Of a stretch of DNA of 64,000 nt, positions 24,850 to 33,982 are shown in pieces (positions within the stretch are counted from its first letter, which is position 1; each line of letters begins with the position of its first letter). Source of the DNA: Pedomonas mirosovicensis (GTDB lineage: Bacteria > Pseudomonadota > Alphaproteobacteria > Sphingomonadales > Sphingomonadaceae); contig NZ_JAKFIA010000002.1 in assembly GCF_022569295.1 (NCBI RefSeq), forward strand, positions 472,001 to 536,000, in the 5' to 3' direction. A program made the position numbers and the translations under genes. The notes below the pieces were generated by a model. It did not search any database, had not been told where the DNA came from, and saw nothing but the letters and a program-made list of their open reading frames with translations.

Positions 24850-26631
24850 GTGACACGTCAGGCCCCCCAACCCCGCTCCGTTATGCCCAATGTCCGCCTT
24901 GCCGACCATAGCGCAGACCAGCGCATGATCCTGCTGGCCGCAATGGCGCTGGTGGTGGGCACAGGCGGTACCCTGGCCGCCTGGGTGCTCTTGAAGCTCA
25001 TCGCGCTGGTCACCAATCTGGCCTGGCATGGGCGCTTTTCGGTTGCGGAGGCGGATCTGGCATCCCTGGCGGCAAGCCCCATGATTCTGGCGGTGCCGGT
25101 GATCGGCAGCCTGATTATCGGCCTGATGGCCCGGTTCGGTTCAGAGAAGATTCGCGGCCATGGTATTCCCGAGGCCATCGAGGCCATTCTCTATGGCCAG
25201 AGCCGCATCTCGCCGAAAGTCGCCCTGCTGAAGCCATTGTCCTCCGCCGTTTCCATCGGCAGCGGCGGGCCCTTCGGGGCCGAGGGGCCGATCATCATGA
25301 CCGGGGGCGCGGTCGGCTCGCTGTTTGCCCAGTGCTTCCGCCTCAGCGCTGCCGAGCGCAAGACGCTGTTGGTGGCGGGCGCCGCCGCCGGCATGACGGC
25401 GATTTTCGGCACGCCGGTCGCCGCGGTTTTCCTGGCCGTCGAGGTGCTGCTGTTCGAGTGGAAGCCGCGCAGCCTGGTGCCGGTGATTACCGGCGCGCTT
25501 ACTGCGATCGCCTGGCGGCCCAGCCTTATCGGCACCGGTGCGCTCTTTCCCTTCGCGGGCGACATTCCTGGGGACTGGTGGGTTTTGCCGCTGGCGGCTG
25601 GCATTGGCCTTGGCACCGGCCTTCTCGCCAGTGTCCTGTCGGCCAGCCTCTACCGCATCGAGGATCTGTTTCACCGCCTGCCTGTTCACTGGATGTGGTG
25701 GCCGGCGCTTGGCGCGATTGTGGTCGGCATTGGCGGCCTCATTGAGCCGCGCGTGCTCGGGGCCGGATATGGCAATATCCATGATCTGCTGGGTGGCGAT
25801 ATGGTCATGGCCGCCGTTCTCGTGCTGCTGGTCATCAAGGCCATCGTCTGGCTGGTGGCGCTCGGTTCAGGAACGTCCGGCGGCGTGCTCGCCCCGCTGC
25901 TCACGCTGGGCGGCGCGCTCGGCTGCCTGCTCGGCCATTGGCTGCCGGGAGAGACGGGCGTCTGGGCGCTGGCGGGTATGGCCGGCATCATGAGCGCCGG
26001 GATGCGTGCGCCGCTCACCGGCGCGATCTTCGCCGTCGAGCTGACGGCGCGGCTCGACGCCCTGCCCGTCGCCGTGGCGGCGGCCGGGGCCGGCTATGCC
26101 GTGGCCGTGCTGCTGTTGCGCCGCTCCATTCTCACCGAGAAGATCGCGCGGCGCGGCCGCCATATTCAGCAGGAATATGATGTCGATCCGCTGATGCTGA
26201 CGCAGGTGGGGCAGATCATGACCCCGTCCCCCCAGACCTTGCCTGCCGATATGCCGGCCGTCGAGGCGGCGGACTTCTTTGCCCGCTCGGCCCGTCACCG
26301 CACCTATCCGGTGGTGGATGAAGCCGGTCGTCCGGTCGGGCTTGTCTCCCGCGCCGATGCCCTGCGCTGGCGGGTCAGCGACCTGCCGGAAGGGGCCATT
26401 CTTGGGGATCTGCTGTCCGACCGCTCCCTCGTGCTGGCACGGCCCGACATGCCCGCGGGCGTGGTCGCCGACCTGATGGTGACCGAAGACGCCGGGCGGG
26501 TGCCGGTCGTCGATCCGGTCAGCGGCAAGCTCGTCGGCATCCTCGCCCGCCGCGATCTGTTGCAGGCGCGCGCCGGACAGCAGCGCACCGAGCAGGAGCG
26601 CGAGCGCTTTCTCAGCGGCCTGTCGGCCTGA
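24850..26631 (+). CDS. ClC-family chloride channel/antiporter with C-terminal CBS pair
   Basis: 593 aa from GTG 24850; ATG 24883 is the alternative. The ClC pore motifs are visible: GSGGPFGAEGPI, whose Glu is the gating glutamate, GSGTSGGVLAPLL for the filter loop, and AVFLAVEVLLFEW around the internal proton-glutamate position. About ten hydrophobic helices fill residues 25-430. Residues about 450-580 form two CBS domains (VGQIMTPSPQTLPADMPAVEAADFF and GDLLSDRSLVLARPDMPAGVVADLMV), which often sense nucleotides. Whether it is a channel or a Cl-/H+ exchanger cannot be settled by eye. Confidence 0.92.
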   Translation: MTRQAPQPRSVMPNVRLADHSADQRMILLAAMALVVGTGGTLAAWVLLKLIALVTNLAWHGRFSVAEADLASLAASPMILAVPVIGSLIIGLMARFGSEKIRGHGIPEAIEAILYGQSRISPKVALLKPLSSAVSIGSGGPFGAEGPIIMTGGAVGSLFAQCFRLSAAERKTLLVAGAAAGMTAIFGTPVAAVFLAVEVLLFEWKPRSLVPVITGALTAIAWRPSLIGTGALFPFAGDIPGDWWVLPLAAGIGLGTGLLASVLSASLYRIEDLFHRLPVHWMWWPALGAIVVGIGGLIEPRVLGAGYGNIHDLLGGDMVMAAVLVLLVIKAIVWLVALGSGTSGGVLAPLLTLGGALGCLLGHWLPGETGVWALAGMAGIMSAGMRAPLTGAIFAVELTARLDALPVAVAAAGAGYAVAVLLLRRSILTEKIARRGRHIQQEYDVDPLMLTQVGQIMTPSPQTLPADMPAVEAADFFARSARHRTYPVVDEAGRPVGLVSRADALRWRVSDLPEGAILGDLLSDRSLVLARPDMPAGVVADLMVTEDAGRVPVVDPVSGKLVGILARRDLLQARAGQQRTEQERERFLSGLSA

Positions 26632-26651
26632 ACGCGGGGGCGGGGCAGGCC

Positions 26652-26996
26652 TCAGCCGCAGCGGGCGCGCACGATCTTCTCTTCAGCGTCCAGCTCCAGG
26701 TTCAGCCGGTCCTGGCGGAAATCCATGGTGACGGCCTGCCCCGGCCGGATGATGCGGAGGGTGGTTGCGCCGCTCGCCTTGCGGGCGTTTTCGGCAAGGG
26801 CGTCCGAATAGGCTTGGCCCACGATGTCCTGCACCTTCTCCGCATCGCAGCTGCTGGACAGGGCTGGGGCGGTCGTAGCCTCGGGCGCTGCCGCGCCCGC
26901 GCCGGAGGTGTCGGCCGTCTGCGCCGCGCAGGCGCTCAGCAACACGGCCCCCAGCAGCATCGGGGCGCTCATCAGTCCAAACCGCTCCATCGTCAT
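26652..26996 (-). CDS. I78-family peptidase inhibitor, lipoprotein
   Basis: 114 aa. A lipoprotein signal ending LLSAC (about residues 19-23) is followed by a low-complexity Ala/Thr linker and the I78 domain: CDAEKVQDIVGQAYS, TTLRIIRPGQAVTMDFRQDRLNLELDAEEKIVRARCG. The two cysteines at the domain ends match the family's disulfide. I78 proteins are small inhibitors of serine peptidases or of unknown role in the periplasm. ATG 26996 and ATG 26990 are both possible, the second with better spacing from AAAGG. Convergent with the ClC gene. Confidence 0.85.
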   Translation of the reverse strand: MTMERFGLMSAPMLLGAVLLSACAAQTADTSGAGAAAPEATTAPALSSSCDAEKVQDIVGQAYSDALAENARKASGATTLRIIRPGQAVTMDFRQDRLNLELDAEEKIVRARCG

Positions 26997-27075
26997 CCGC
27001 CTTTCTCCCTCAGGGTGTGAGTCAACGGTTAGGCATGGCGGATGACTGCGCCATGAACAAGAGTGGATTACCGCT

Positions 27076-28326
27076 TCAGGCAAGGGCAGCCCGCAGCGCC
27101 CGGATGCGGCGGGCGCGACGCTTGCGCGCCCAGAGAATGACGCCGGTGACGGAGAGGGTTGCCGTCAGCACGCCCGCGGCTGCTGCCAGAATTTTAGTGG
27201 GCAGGCCCGCAATGGTGCCGCTGTGCAGCGCCAACTGCATCCGCATGAAAATGTCGCCTGCCGTGCCGCCGGTCGCGGCGACCACATCAATGGTCTCACC
27301 CGTGCGGCTGTCCACGAACACCCACGACGCGCCGATGCCGGGGCCCGCCTCTGTCCCGAAGCCAACGCCGTAAACGCCCAGCTCCGCCGCGTTGTAGAGG
27401 CCGGAGGTGAGCTCATGGATACCGGCGGCGCGGGCCGCAAGCGTGGCGCGGGCTAAGGCCTCGTTGAAGCTGAGGCGAGCCTCGATGGGCTTTTCCGGCG
27501 GGGCCATGGGGCGTTGCAGATAGCGCGGCTCGCTGACGGGTGAGACGCTGTTCACCACCGGCTCGAACACCTCGTGCTCCAGGGTGAGGGCAACGCCGCT
27601 GACGGCCATGACGAACAGCACCGGCCACAGCCACAGGCCGCCCGCCCGGTGGATGTCGAGCGTGCGTCGTTCGGTCGAGGCGTTGGGCTTCAGTTGCCAG
27701 CTCTTGCCCCACTTCCGCCAGAACGGGCCGCCTTTGGGCAGGGTGAGGTAAAAGCCGAACAGGCTGTCGATCGCCCACAGAATGGCGACCGTTCCGAGGA
27801 GGAACGCGCCCAGCCGCCCCGGCAGGTAGAGGTTGCTGTGCAGCGTGTGGAGGAACGGGATGAGGTTCTCCCGCGCAAGGCTGGGTGCGCCATAGGTCCG
27901 CCGCCCCTGAATCTCGCCGGTTACCGGATTGATGAAGACCTGGTTGTATTCGGCCGGGTAAAGCGTGCCCGTTGCCGGGTTCACCTTCCACTCAACCCAC
28001 ACGTCGGCGGCGCGGCTGGGCTCGGATTCAAGCGGAATCCAGCGCGCCCGCACGCGCGGGTCGGCCGCCTCGATCCGGTCCGCCAGATCCTGTGGGGAGA
28101 GGGACGGCCCGGTTGCCTCGATCTGGAACAGCCGGGGGTTGAGCGCCGCGTCCAGCTCGGTCTGGAAGACGAGGAGGCTGCCGGTCAATCCGGCAAGCAC
28201 CAGAAACAGCGCGATTGCGAGGCCGAAGTAGCGGTGCAGCCGCACCACGAGCCCGCGCAGCCCCGCGCCCGCCGCCGTACGGGCGGGAGCGGTGAGGGGG
28301 GCAGCAGGGCGCGCGGGGGCGTGCAT
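27076..28326 (-). CDS. PepSY-domain inner-membrane protein (PiuB-like, iron uptake)
   Basis: 416 aa, four strong membrane helices: near residues 30-50 (RYFGLAIALFLVLAGLTGSLLVF), 165-190, 220-240 and 375-395. Periplasmic PepSY segments lie between them (PSLSPQDLADRIEAADPRVRA). It has the conserved ENLIPFLHTLHSNLYLPGRLGAFLLG and LDIHRAGGLW motifs with histidines that suggest heme or ferric reduction. It starts eight bases after the stop of the siderophore receptor, a very common operon in which it is thought to reduce imported ferric siderophore. Confidence 0.88.
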   Translation of the reverse strand: MHAPARPAAPLTAPARTAAGAGLRGLVVRLHRYFGLAIALFLVLAGLTGSLLVFQTELDAALNPRLFQIEATGPSLSPQDLADRIEAADPRVRARWIPLESEPSRAADVWVEWKVNPATGTLYPAEYNQVFINPVTGEIQGRRTYGAPSLARENLIPFLHTLHSNLYLPGRLGAFLLGTVAILWAIDSLFGFYLTLPKGGPFWRKWGKSWQLKPNASTERRTLDIHRAGGLWLWPVLFVMAVSGVALTLEHEVFEPVVNSVSPVSEPRYLQRPMAPPEKPIEARLSFNEALARATLAARAAGIHELTSGLYNAAELGVYGVGFGTEAGPGIGASWVFVDSRTGETIDVVAATGGTAGDIFMRMQLALHSGTIAGLPTKILAAAAGVLTATLSVTGVILWARKRRARRIRALRAALA

Positions 28327-28334
28327 CAGGGGGC

Positions 28335-30476
28335 CTAGAACTTGCGGGTCACAGTTGCGATCACCTGGCGGCTCTGGCCGAAGAAGCAGCCCACCGGACC
28401 GGTGCAGCGCCCGGCGTAGCGTTTGTCAAAGATGTTGCTGCCGTTGAGGGCGAAGCGCCAGTCGGCCGTGTCGTAGTGGATGATCGCATCGAACAGGGTG
28501 GTGGACGGCGTGTAGTAGACCGTCGGCGCGAAGGCGCTCGGCAGGCTGCCGGGGCTGTTGCTGAGGTAGCGGCCGCCAACACCAACGCCAAAGCCCGCCA
28601 GCGGGCCCTGCTGCAAGGTGTAGTCGACGAACAGCGACAGCTTGTGCTTGGGCTGGCCGACGAGGCGCGCACCGAGGTCCGGGCCGTTGCTCTCGGTCAC
28701 TTCCGTATCGGCGTAGGTGTAGGAGCCGTTGATGCTGAGTTGATCGTGGATGCGAGCGACGGCTTCCAGCTCGAAGCCCTTCACCTCCACCTCGCCGGTC
28801 TGGACGCTGAAGTTCGCATTGTTGGGATCGGTCGTGACCACGTTGGTCTGCGTGATCTTGTAGACGGCGGCGGTGGCGAACAGCTTCACGCCGGGGCTGA
28901 GCGTGCGGCCGTCATACTTCACGCCCGCCTCCCACTGCTTGCCCTCGGAGGGGTCGAACGCCTGCCCGCTTGCATCGGCCCCCACCACCGGCTGGAAGGA
29001 GGTTGCGTAGCTCACATAGGGCGCGATGCCGGTGTCGAACAGGTAGGTGCCGCCCACCCGATAGGTGAACTTGTCGTCTTTGTCGGTCGGCGCATCCGGG
29101 GAGAGGTAATCGGTGCGGCGGCTCCAGTCCTGCCGGCCGGAAAGGGTGAGGATGAAGCCGCCAAGCTTCGCCTGATCCTGCACGTAAAGGCCGGTCTGCT
29201 TCAGCCGCTGATCGGTCCAGGGGGAGAGGGCCGGGGCTTCGACGGGTGCGGTGCCGTAAACCGGGTCGAACAGGTCGATCGGCGTGGTGGCGGCAAAGCC
29301 GAAGGCGGAGGCCTCGCGGTAATTGCGATAGTCCAGCCCCGCCAGCAGGCGGTGCTCGATCGGCCCGGTGCTGAACCGGCCGTCGAGGCGGCTGTCGATG
29401 GCGAACTGGTTCACATCATCCTTGAACGGATAGTCGGCGCGGGAGACCGTCCGGTTGTCCGCGGCGAGGCCCGTTGCGTAGATGGTTCGCATGTCCTCGT
29501 GATACTCGGTCCAGCGGGCGTTCTGGGTGAAGCTGAGCGCATCGCTGAAGCGGTGCACCAGTTCGTATCCGGCCGCAAACTGCTCGCGGCGATAGAAGTT
29601 GAGGTCCGGCTCGCCCAGGTTGGTGCCCCGGCTGATCCGGCCCAACGGATTGTCCTCCAGCACGCCGAGCACGGGCAGGAAGCCGTTGGGATCCCCTTCC
29701 GTGCGGTCGTACTGGTAGTAGCCAAGGCCGGTGAGGGTCGTGTCGGGGCCCAGCGCGATGCTGACGGCCGGGGCCGCATAGGCCCGCTCGGCGGTCACGA
29801 AGTCGGTCTGGCTGTCCCGGTCGCGGTAGAGGCCGGTCAGGCGGGCGGTGACGCCATCCGTCAGCGCACCGGTGATGGTGCCCGCCGCCTGCTTGTAATC
29901 ATCGGTGCCGTATTTCACCGCCACCTCGCCGCCGAATTCGGCGGAGGGACGGCGGCTGGTCAGGTTGTAGATGCCGCCCGGCGGCGTGGTGCCGTAAAGC
30001 ACGGAGGCCGGGCCCTTGAGAACGTCCACCGACTCGAAGCCGTAGAGGTCGACGCCCACGTTGGCGATGGTGGCGCTGACCGGGGCCTGCAGTCCATCGA
30101 TGTACTGCACCGGAATGAACCCGCGCAGCGTCAGGAAATCAAACCGCAGGTCCGGGCCATAGTTCTCGCCGACGATACCTGCGGTGTAGCGCACCGCCTG
30201 CTGTACATCGATGAAGTTGAGGAGGTCGATCTGGTCCCGCGTCACCACCGAGACGGACTGCGGCGTCTCAATGAGCGGCGCGGTGGTCTTGGTGGCGGTC
30301 AAGCTGCCCGAGGGCACGTAGTTGGGAGCGGTGACCACCAGGTCTGGCATGGCTGCGTTCCGGGCCTCGGCGGCAATGGCCGGCGTACCGGCAAGGGCGG
30401 CAGCGCCGAGAATGGCAGCGCGCAGGGAAAGGCGGGCCAAGCCCGGATTGGATTCGATGAAGACAGAACGGCCCAT
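28335..30476 (-). CDS. TonB-dependent siderophore receptor
   Basis: 713 aa. After a signal peptide the plug shows a TonB box-like DLVVTAP, then TKTTAPLIETPQSVSVVTRDQIDLLN and GFIPVQYIDGLQAP, typical of the ferric-siderophore receptor family (FhuE/FoxA type). The barrel ends in ...SRQVIATVTRKF with a terminal Phe, as outer-membrane barrels do. ATG 30476 follows GGGGG; the open frame to 30722 is upstream noise. Co-transcribed with the PepSY reductase gene. The ligand is not predictable, though hydroxamate-type is common in this branch. Confidence 0.92.
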   Translation of the reverse strand: MGRSVFIESNPGLARLSLRAAILGAAALAGTPAIAAEARNAAMPDLVVTAPNYVPSGSLTATKTTAPLIETPQSVSVVTRDQIDLLNFIDVQQAVRYTAGIVGENYGPDLRFDFLTLRGFIPVQYIDGLQAPVSATIANVGVDLYGFESVDVLKGPASVLYGTTPPGGIYNLTSRRPSAEFGGEVAVKYGTDDYKQAAGTITGALTDGVTARLTGLYRDRDSQTDFVTAERAYAAPAVSIALGPDTTLTGLGYYQYDRTEGDPNGFLPVLGVLEDNPLGRISRGTNLGEPDLNFYRREQFAAGYELVHRFSDALSFTQNARWTEYHEDMRTIYATGLAADNRTVSRADYPFKDDVNQFAIDSRLDGRFSTGPIEHRLLAGLDYRNYREASAFGFAATTPIDLFDPVYGTAPVEAPALSPWTDQRLKQTGLYVQDQAKLGGFILTLSGRQDWSRRTDYLSPDAPTDKDDKFTYRVGGTYLFDTGIAPYVSYATSFQPVVGADASGQAFDPSEGKQWEAGVKYDGRTLSPGVKLFATAAVYKITQTNVVTTDPNNANFSVQTGEVEVKGFELEAVARIHDQLSINGSYTYADTEVTESNGPDLGARLVGQPKHKLSLFVDYTLQQGPLAGFGVGVGGRYLSNSPGSLPSAFAPTVYYTPSTTLFDAIIHYDTADWRFALNGSNIFDKRYAGRCTGPVGCFFGQSRQVIATVTRKF

Positions 30477-30556
30477 GATACCCCCAGCGAGAAACCGCAT
30501 GAACGATGTTCGCCGGGCGCGGCAGTATCCGCCGCCCAGCGGGATGTGCCTATACA

Positions 30557-30579
30557 CTATTAAGAGTGAGTTGCAATAG
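30557..30579. promoter_or_regulatory. Possible Fur-like operator upstream of the siderophore receptor
   Basis: An AT-rich imperfect inverted repeat begins CTATT and ends AATAG, with TTGCAA on one side, about 80 bases before the receptor start. Iron receptors are usually Fur-controlled, but the match to a Fur box is poor. Confidence 0.3.
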
Positions 30580-30752
30580 CGTGTTATGTCACAATTTGCC
30601 GCGTTCCGCAGCATCGGGAGGATGTTCGCGGTGCGCGACGGCACGCTGTTGGGTCCCGTCCGCTGGGTTCGGTCATTTCCGCTATGGCTGGACAAGGCGC
30701 AGCCGCACGCCCTAGCCTGCATCCGCTTGTTATTCCACGAGGGGGCGTCACC

Positions 30753-32285
30753 ATGAGATCCATCTGGCAGACCGGTATCGCGGCTGCGGCAGTGGCACTT
30801 CAGCTTCTATCGGCCATGCCGGCGGCCGCTTCCGTGAAAGGCTATCGGCAGGCCAATGAGCACGCCATTCTGACCGAGCTGGCCGGGCTGCTCGCCATTC
30901 CCAATGTGGCATCCGACCGCGAGAACATCCGCCGCAATGCCGATGCCCTGGTCGCTATGATGGAGAAGCGCGGGCTGAAGCCGCGTCTGTTGGAATCATC
31001 CGATGCAAAGGCTCCGCCGGTGGTCTATGGCGAGTGGCGGGTTGCCGGCGCCAAGCGCACCATCGTGCTTTATGCCCACTATGATGGCCAACCCACCGAT
31101 GCAAGCCAGTGGACTGGCAGCCATCCCTGGAAGCCGGTGCTGCGCGACAAGCCCCTCTACGCCGGGGGCACGGTTATCCCCATGCCGCAACCTGGCGAAA
31201 AGATCGATCCGGAAAGCCGCCTCTATGCCCGGTCGGCGTCCGACGACAAGGCGGGCGTAATGGCCATCCTTGCCGCCATCGATGCGCTGAAGGCGGAAGG
31301 GCGCGCGCCTGCCGCCAATATCAAGATCGTCTTCGAGGGCGAGGAGGAAGCGGGATCGCCCCACCTTGCCGATATTCTCGGCCGCCACAAGGCGCTGCTG
31401 AAGTCCGACGGCTGGGTGATCTTCGATGGACCGGCGCACCAATCGGGACGCGTGCAGGTGGTATTCGGCGCGCGGGGCATCATCGGGGCGGATATCACCG
31501 TTTATGGCGCGAACCGTCCCCTGCACAGCGGGCATTATGGCAACTGGGCGCCCAACCCGGCCATGGAGCTGTCGCGCCTCTTGGCCAGCATGAAGGATGA
31601 GACCGGCCGCGTGCTCATCAAGGGTTTCTATGATGACGTGGAGCCGCTGGGCGAGGCCGAGCGCCGCGCCATTGCCGAGGCTCCGCAGGTCGACCGGGAA
31701 CTGCAGGCCGCGCTGGGCTTCGGCCAGCCGGAAGGCGGCGGCCAGAGCCTGCTGGCCCTCATCAGTCAGCCATCGCTCAACATCGACGGGTCCAAAAGCG
31801 CCGAGGTGGGCGGGAAGGCCCGCAACATCATTCCCACCACCGCCACGGCGACGCTCGACATGCGGCTGGTGCGGGGCAACGACTATCGCCGCCAGTTCGA
31901 CAAGCTGGTGGCCCATGTGCGCGCCCAGGGCTTCTACGTGACCGACCGCGAGCCGACGGCGGAGGAGCGCGCGCGATATCCGCGCGTTGCCCAGGTCGCC
32001 TTGCGTGACGGCTACAATGCGGAGCGCGCGGACATGGACGATCCCTTCGCCCGCGCGGTGACAGATGCGGTGCGCCACGCCGGCATCGGCCCCATCGTAA
32101 ATCTGCCGTCAATGGGCGGCAGCCTGCCGCTGTACGTTATCCGCAATACCTTCGACGTGCCGTCGATCATGGTCGGCATCGCCAACCACGATAACAACCA
32201 GCATGCCGAGGATGAAAACCTGCGATTGCAGAACCTGTGGGATGGCATCGAGGCCGCCGCCGGCATCATGACCATGACATTCTGA
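30753..32285 (+). CDS. Exported M20-family dipeptidase
   Basis: 510 aa with a signal peptide (AAAAVALQLLSAMPAAASV). M20 metal motifs appear as VLYAHYDGQP, ARSASDDKAGVMA and FEGEEEAGSPH, which is the CNDP/dipeptidase-like subgroup, together with the long GARGIIGADITVYGANRPLHSGHYG lid region and a late GIANHDNNQHAEDENL motif carrying the last zinc histidine. It should act in the periplasm on short peptides. ATG 30753 follows GAGGGGG. No operon partner. Confidence 0.9.
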   Translation: MRSIWQTGIAAAAVALQLLSAMPAAASVKGYRQANEHAILTELAGLLAIPNVASDRENIRRNADALVAMMEKRGLKPRLLESSDAKAPPVVYGEWRVAGAKRTIVLYAHYDGQPTDASQWTGSHPWKPVLRDKPLYAGGTVIPMPQPGEKIDPESRLYARSASDDKAGVMAILAAIDALKAEGRAPAANIKIVFEGEEEAGSPHLADILGRHKALLKSDGWVIFDGPAHQSGRVQVVFGARGIIGADITVYGANRPLHSGHYGNWAPNPAMELSRLLASMKDETGRVLIKGFYDDVEPLGEAERRAIAEAPQVDRELQAALGFGQPEGGGQSLLALISQPSLNIDGSKSAEVGGKARNIIPTTATATLDMRLVRGNDYRRQFDKLVAHVRAQGFYVTDREPTAEERARYPRVAQVALRDGYNAERADMDDPFARAVTDAVRHAGIGPIVNLPSMGGSLPLYVIRNTFDVPSIMVGIANHDNNQHAEDENLRLQNLWDGIEAAAGIMTMTF

Positions 32286-32415
32286 GCAGGCGGCCAGCGG
32301 GCAGGCAGGCGCAGGCTTGATTGCGGCCCCTTACTCAACCTAGAGTTGATGAAGCCGGATGGGCGCATCCGCGGGGGGTGGACAACGGGAGCAGACGGCA
32401 GAGCAGGAGGGCAAG

Positions 32416-33825
32416 ATGGCAAGAGGATTGCCGGTTTTCCGTTTTGCGGCCTGTATGTTTGCCATCACAGTTGCCGTTGCGGCACCCGCATTGGCGCTGG
32501 AAGAGCCATCCTCTATCAAGCCGGTGCCGACCACGCCAATGCCGGGCGAATTTACCTTCGCGGCGGTGGGCGACCTCATCTACTTGCGTCCGATGCTGGC
32601 GACCCTTGAGACGCAGTCGCCTGATATGATGAAGCTGCTGCGCGGCGCGGATGTGACGTTCGGCAACTTTGAGATGCAGGCCATAGACTTGGCCCACTTT
32701 CGTGGCGCACCCCAGGCGGAGTCGGGCGGCACGTGGCTGATCGCCGACCCGCGCGTCGTGGACGACGTGAAGGCAATGGGCTTTGACGTCCTCAGCCTCG
32801 CCAACAACCATACAACGGACTGGGGCGTCGAAGGGCTGGCCGAGACGGAGGCGCGTCTCAAGGCCGCCGGGCTTATCTCTGCGGGAACCGGCCGCACGCT
32901 GCAGGCGGCCCGCAGCCCGCGATATCACGACGGCAGCAAGGGGCGGGTGGCGCTGGTTGCCACCAGTTCCACTTTCACGCCCATGTCCCGCGCGGCCGAT
33001 CCGATTGGCGAAATTCCCGGCCGGCCGGGGCTCAACCCGCTGCGCGTTGACCGCATTGCCTTGGTCAGCAAATCGCAGCTTGCGGTGCTGGGCGAACTGG
33101 CCGCCCAGGCCCCTGGCCGCAAAACGCAGCAGTCGGAAGGGACCGTTCGTCTGCTGGGCGCGAAATATCGGGCGATCGAGCCCTACTCCGGCAAAATCAC
33201 GTTCAGCTACGAGATGGACGAGCAGGACCTTTCGGGCAATCTGCTTGCAGTGCGGCAAGGCAAGCAGAACAGTAATTTTATGGTCTTTGCCGTTCACAAC
33301 CATGAGCCGGGCAACGACAGCGATGTGCCGGCGGATTTTGCCATCACGCTGGCCCGACGTGCGATTGACGAGGGCGCCGATGCCTATGTGGGGCATGGGC
33401 CGCACATTTTGCGCGGCATCGAAATTTATAAGGGCAAGCCGATTTTCTACTCCCTCGGCAACTTTGCCATGATGAACAATTCCCTCGATGCCCTGCCGAG
33501 GGACATGTACGAGCAATACGCCGTGGAACCGGGCTCCAGGACCGTGCCCGAGCTGTTGCAGGCCCGGGCAGAGAAAACCTTCGCTGACCCGAGGCTCTAC
33601 GAGTCCGTTATTGCCGTCAGCCGCTACGTGGACGGCCGGGTGGCCGAGATCCGGCTTTATCCCATAGACCTCGGCGTCAACGTTCAGGGAGCCGGGCGCG
33701 GCGTGCCAAGACTGGCCGATCCTACTGTGGGCCGCCGCATTCTTGAGCGGCTGCAATCCCTCTCCAAGCCCTTCGGGACGGAGATCCTCCTGAAAGACGG
33801 CGTCGGGATCATTCGTATCCCATAG
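32416..33825 (+). CDS. CapA-family (poly-gamma-glutamate-type) metallophosphoesterase-fold protein
   Basis: 469 aa with signal peptide (FAACMFAITVAVAAPALA). The CapA fold motifs are plain: FTFAAVGDLI, FGNFEMQ, LANNHTTDWG, VFAVHNHEPG, YVGHGPHILRGIEIYKGKPIFYSLGNFAM. In Bacillus CapA/PgsA takes part in polyglutamate capsule export, but most proteobacterial members have unknown roles and no pgsBC partners are here. AGGAGG precedes ATG 32416 at six bases, which fixes the start. Confidence 0.88.
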   Translation: MARGLPVFRFAACMFAITVAVAAPALALEEPSSIKPVPTTPMPGEFTFAAVGDLIYLRPMLATLETQSPDMMKLLRGADVTFGNFEMQAIDLAHFRGAPQAESGGTWLIADPRVVDDVKAMGFDVLSLANNHTTDWGVEGLAETEARLKAAGLISAGTGRTLQAARSPRYHDGSKGRVALVATSSTFTPMSRAADPIGEIPGRPGLNPLRVDRIALVSKSQLAVLGELAAQAPGRKTQQSEGTVRLLGAKYRAIEPYSGKITFSYEMDEQDLSGNLLAVRQGKQNSNFMVFAVHNHEPGNDSDVPADFAITLARRAIDEGADAYVGHGPHILRGIEIYKGKPIFYSLGNFAMMNNSLDALPRDMYEQYAVEPGSRTVPELLQARAEKTFADPRLYESVIAVSRYVDGRVAEIRLYPIDLGVNVQGAGRGVPRLADPTVGRRILERLQSLSKPFGTEILLKDGVGIIRIP

Positions 33826-33982
33826 GCGCAACATCGGCTTCCGGTTCGCCGGGCGCCGCCTTGCGCTTATCGGCGCTGGCCACACGCAGAAACTGCCGAA
33901 CCATCCGCGGGGAAAGCTCTTTACTGCCCTGCCGCGCAGCCGGGGCGTTATGGCCAGTGTCCCGGCGGGCTAGAGAGCGCCC

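Noticed and set aside
28476-30563. 695-codon open frame opposite the siderophore receptor
   Set aside because: Shadow frame; the receptor on the other strand explains every feature.
32416-33825. Poly-gamma-glutamate capsule operon
   Set aside because: A CapA-fold protein stands alone without pgsB or pgsC genes.
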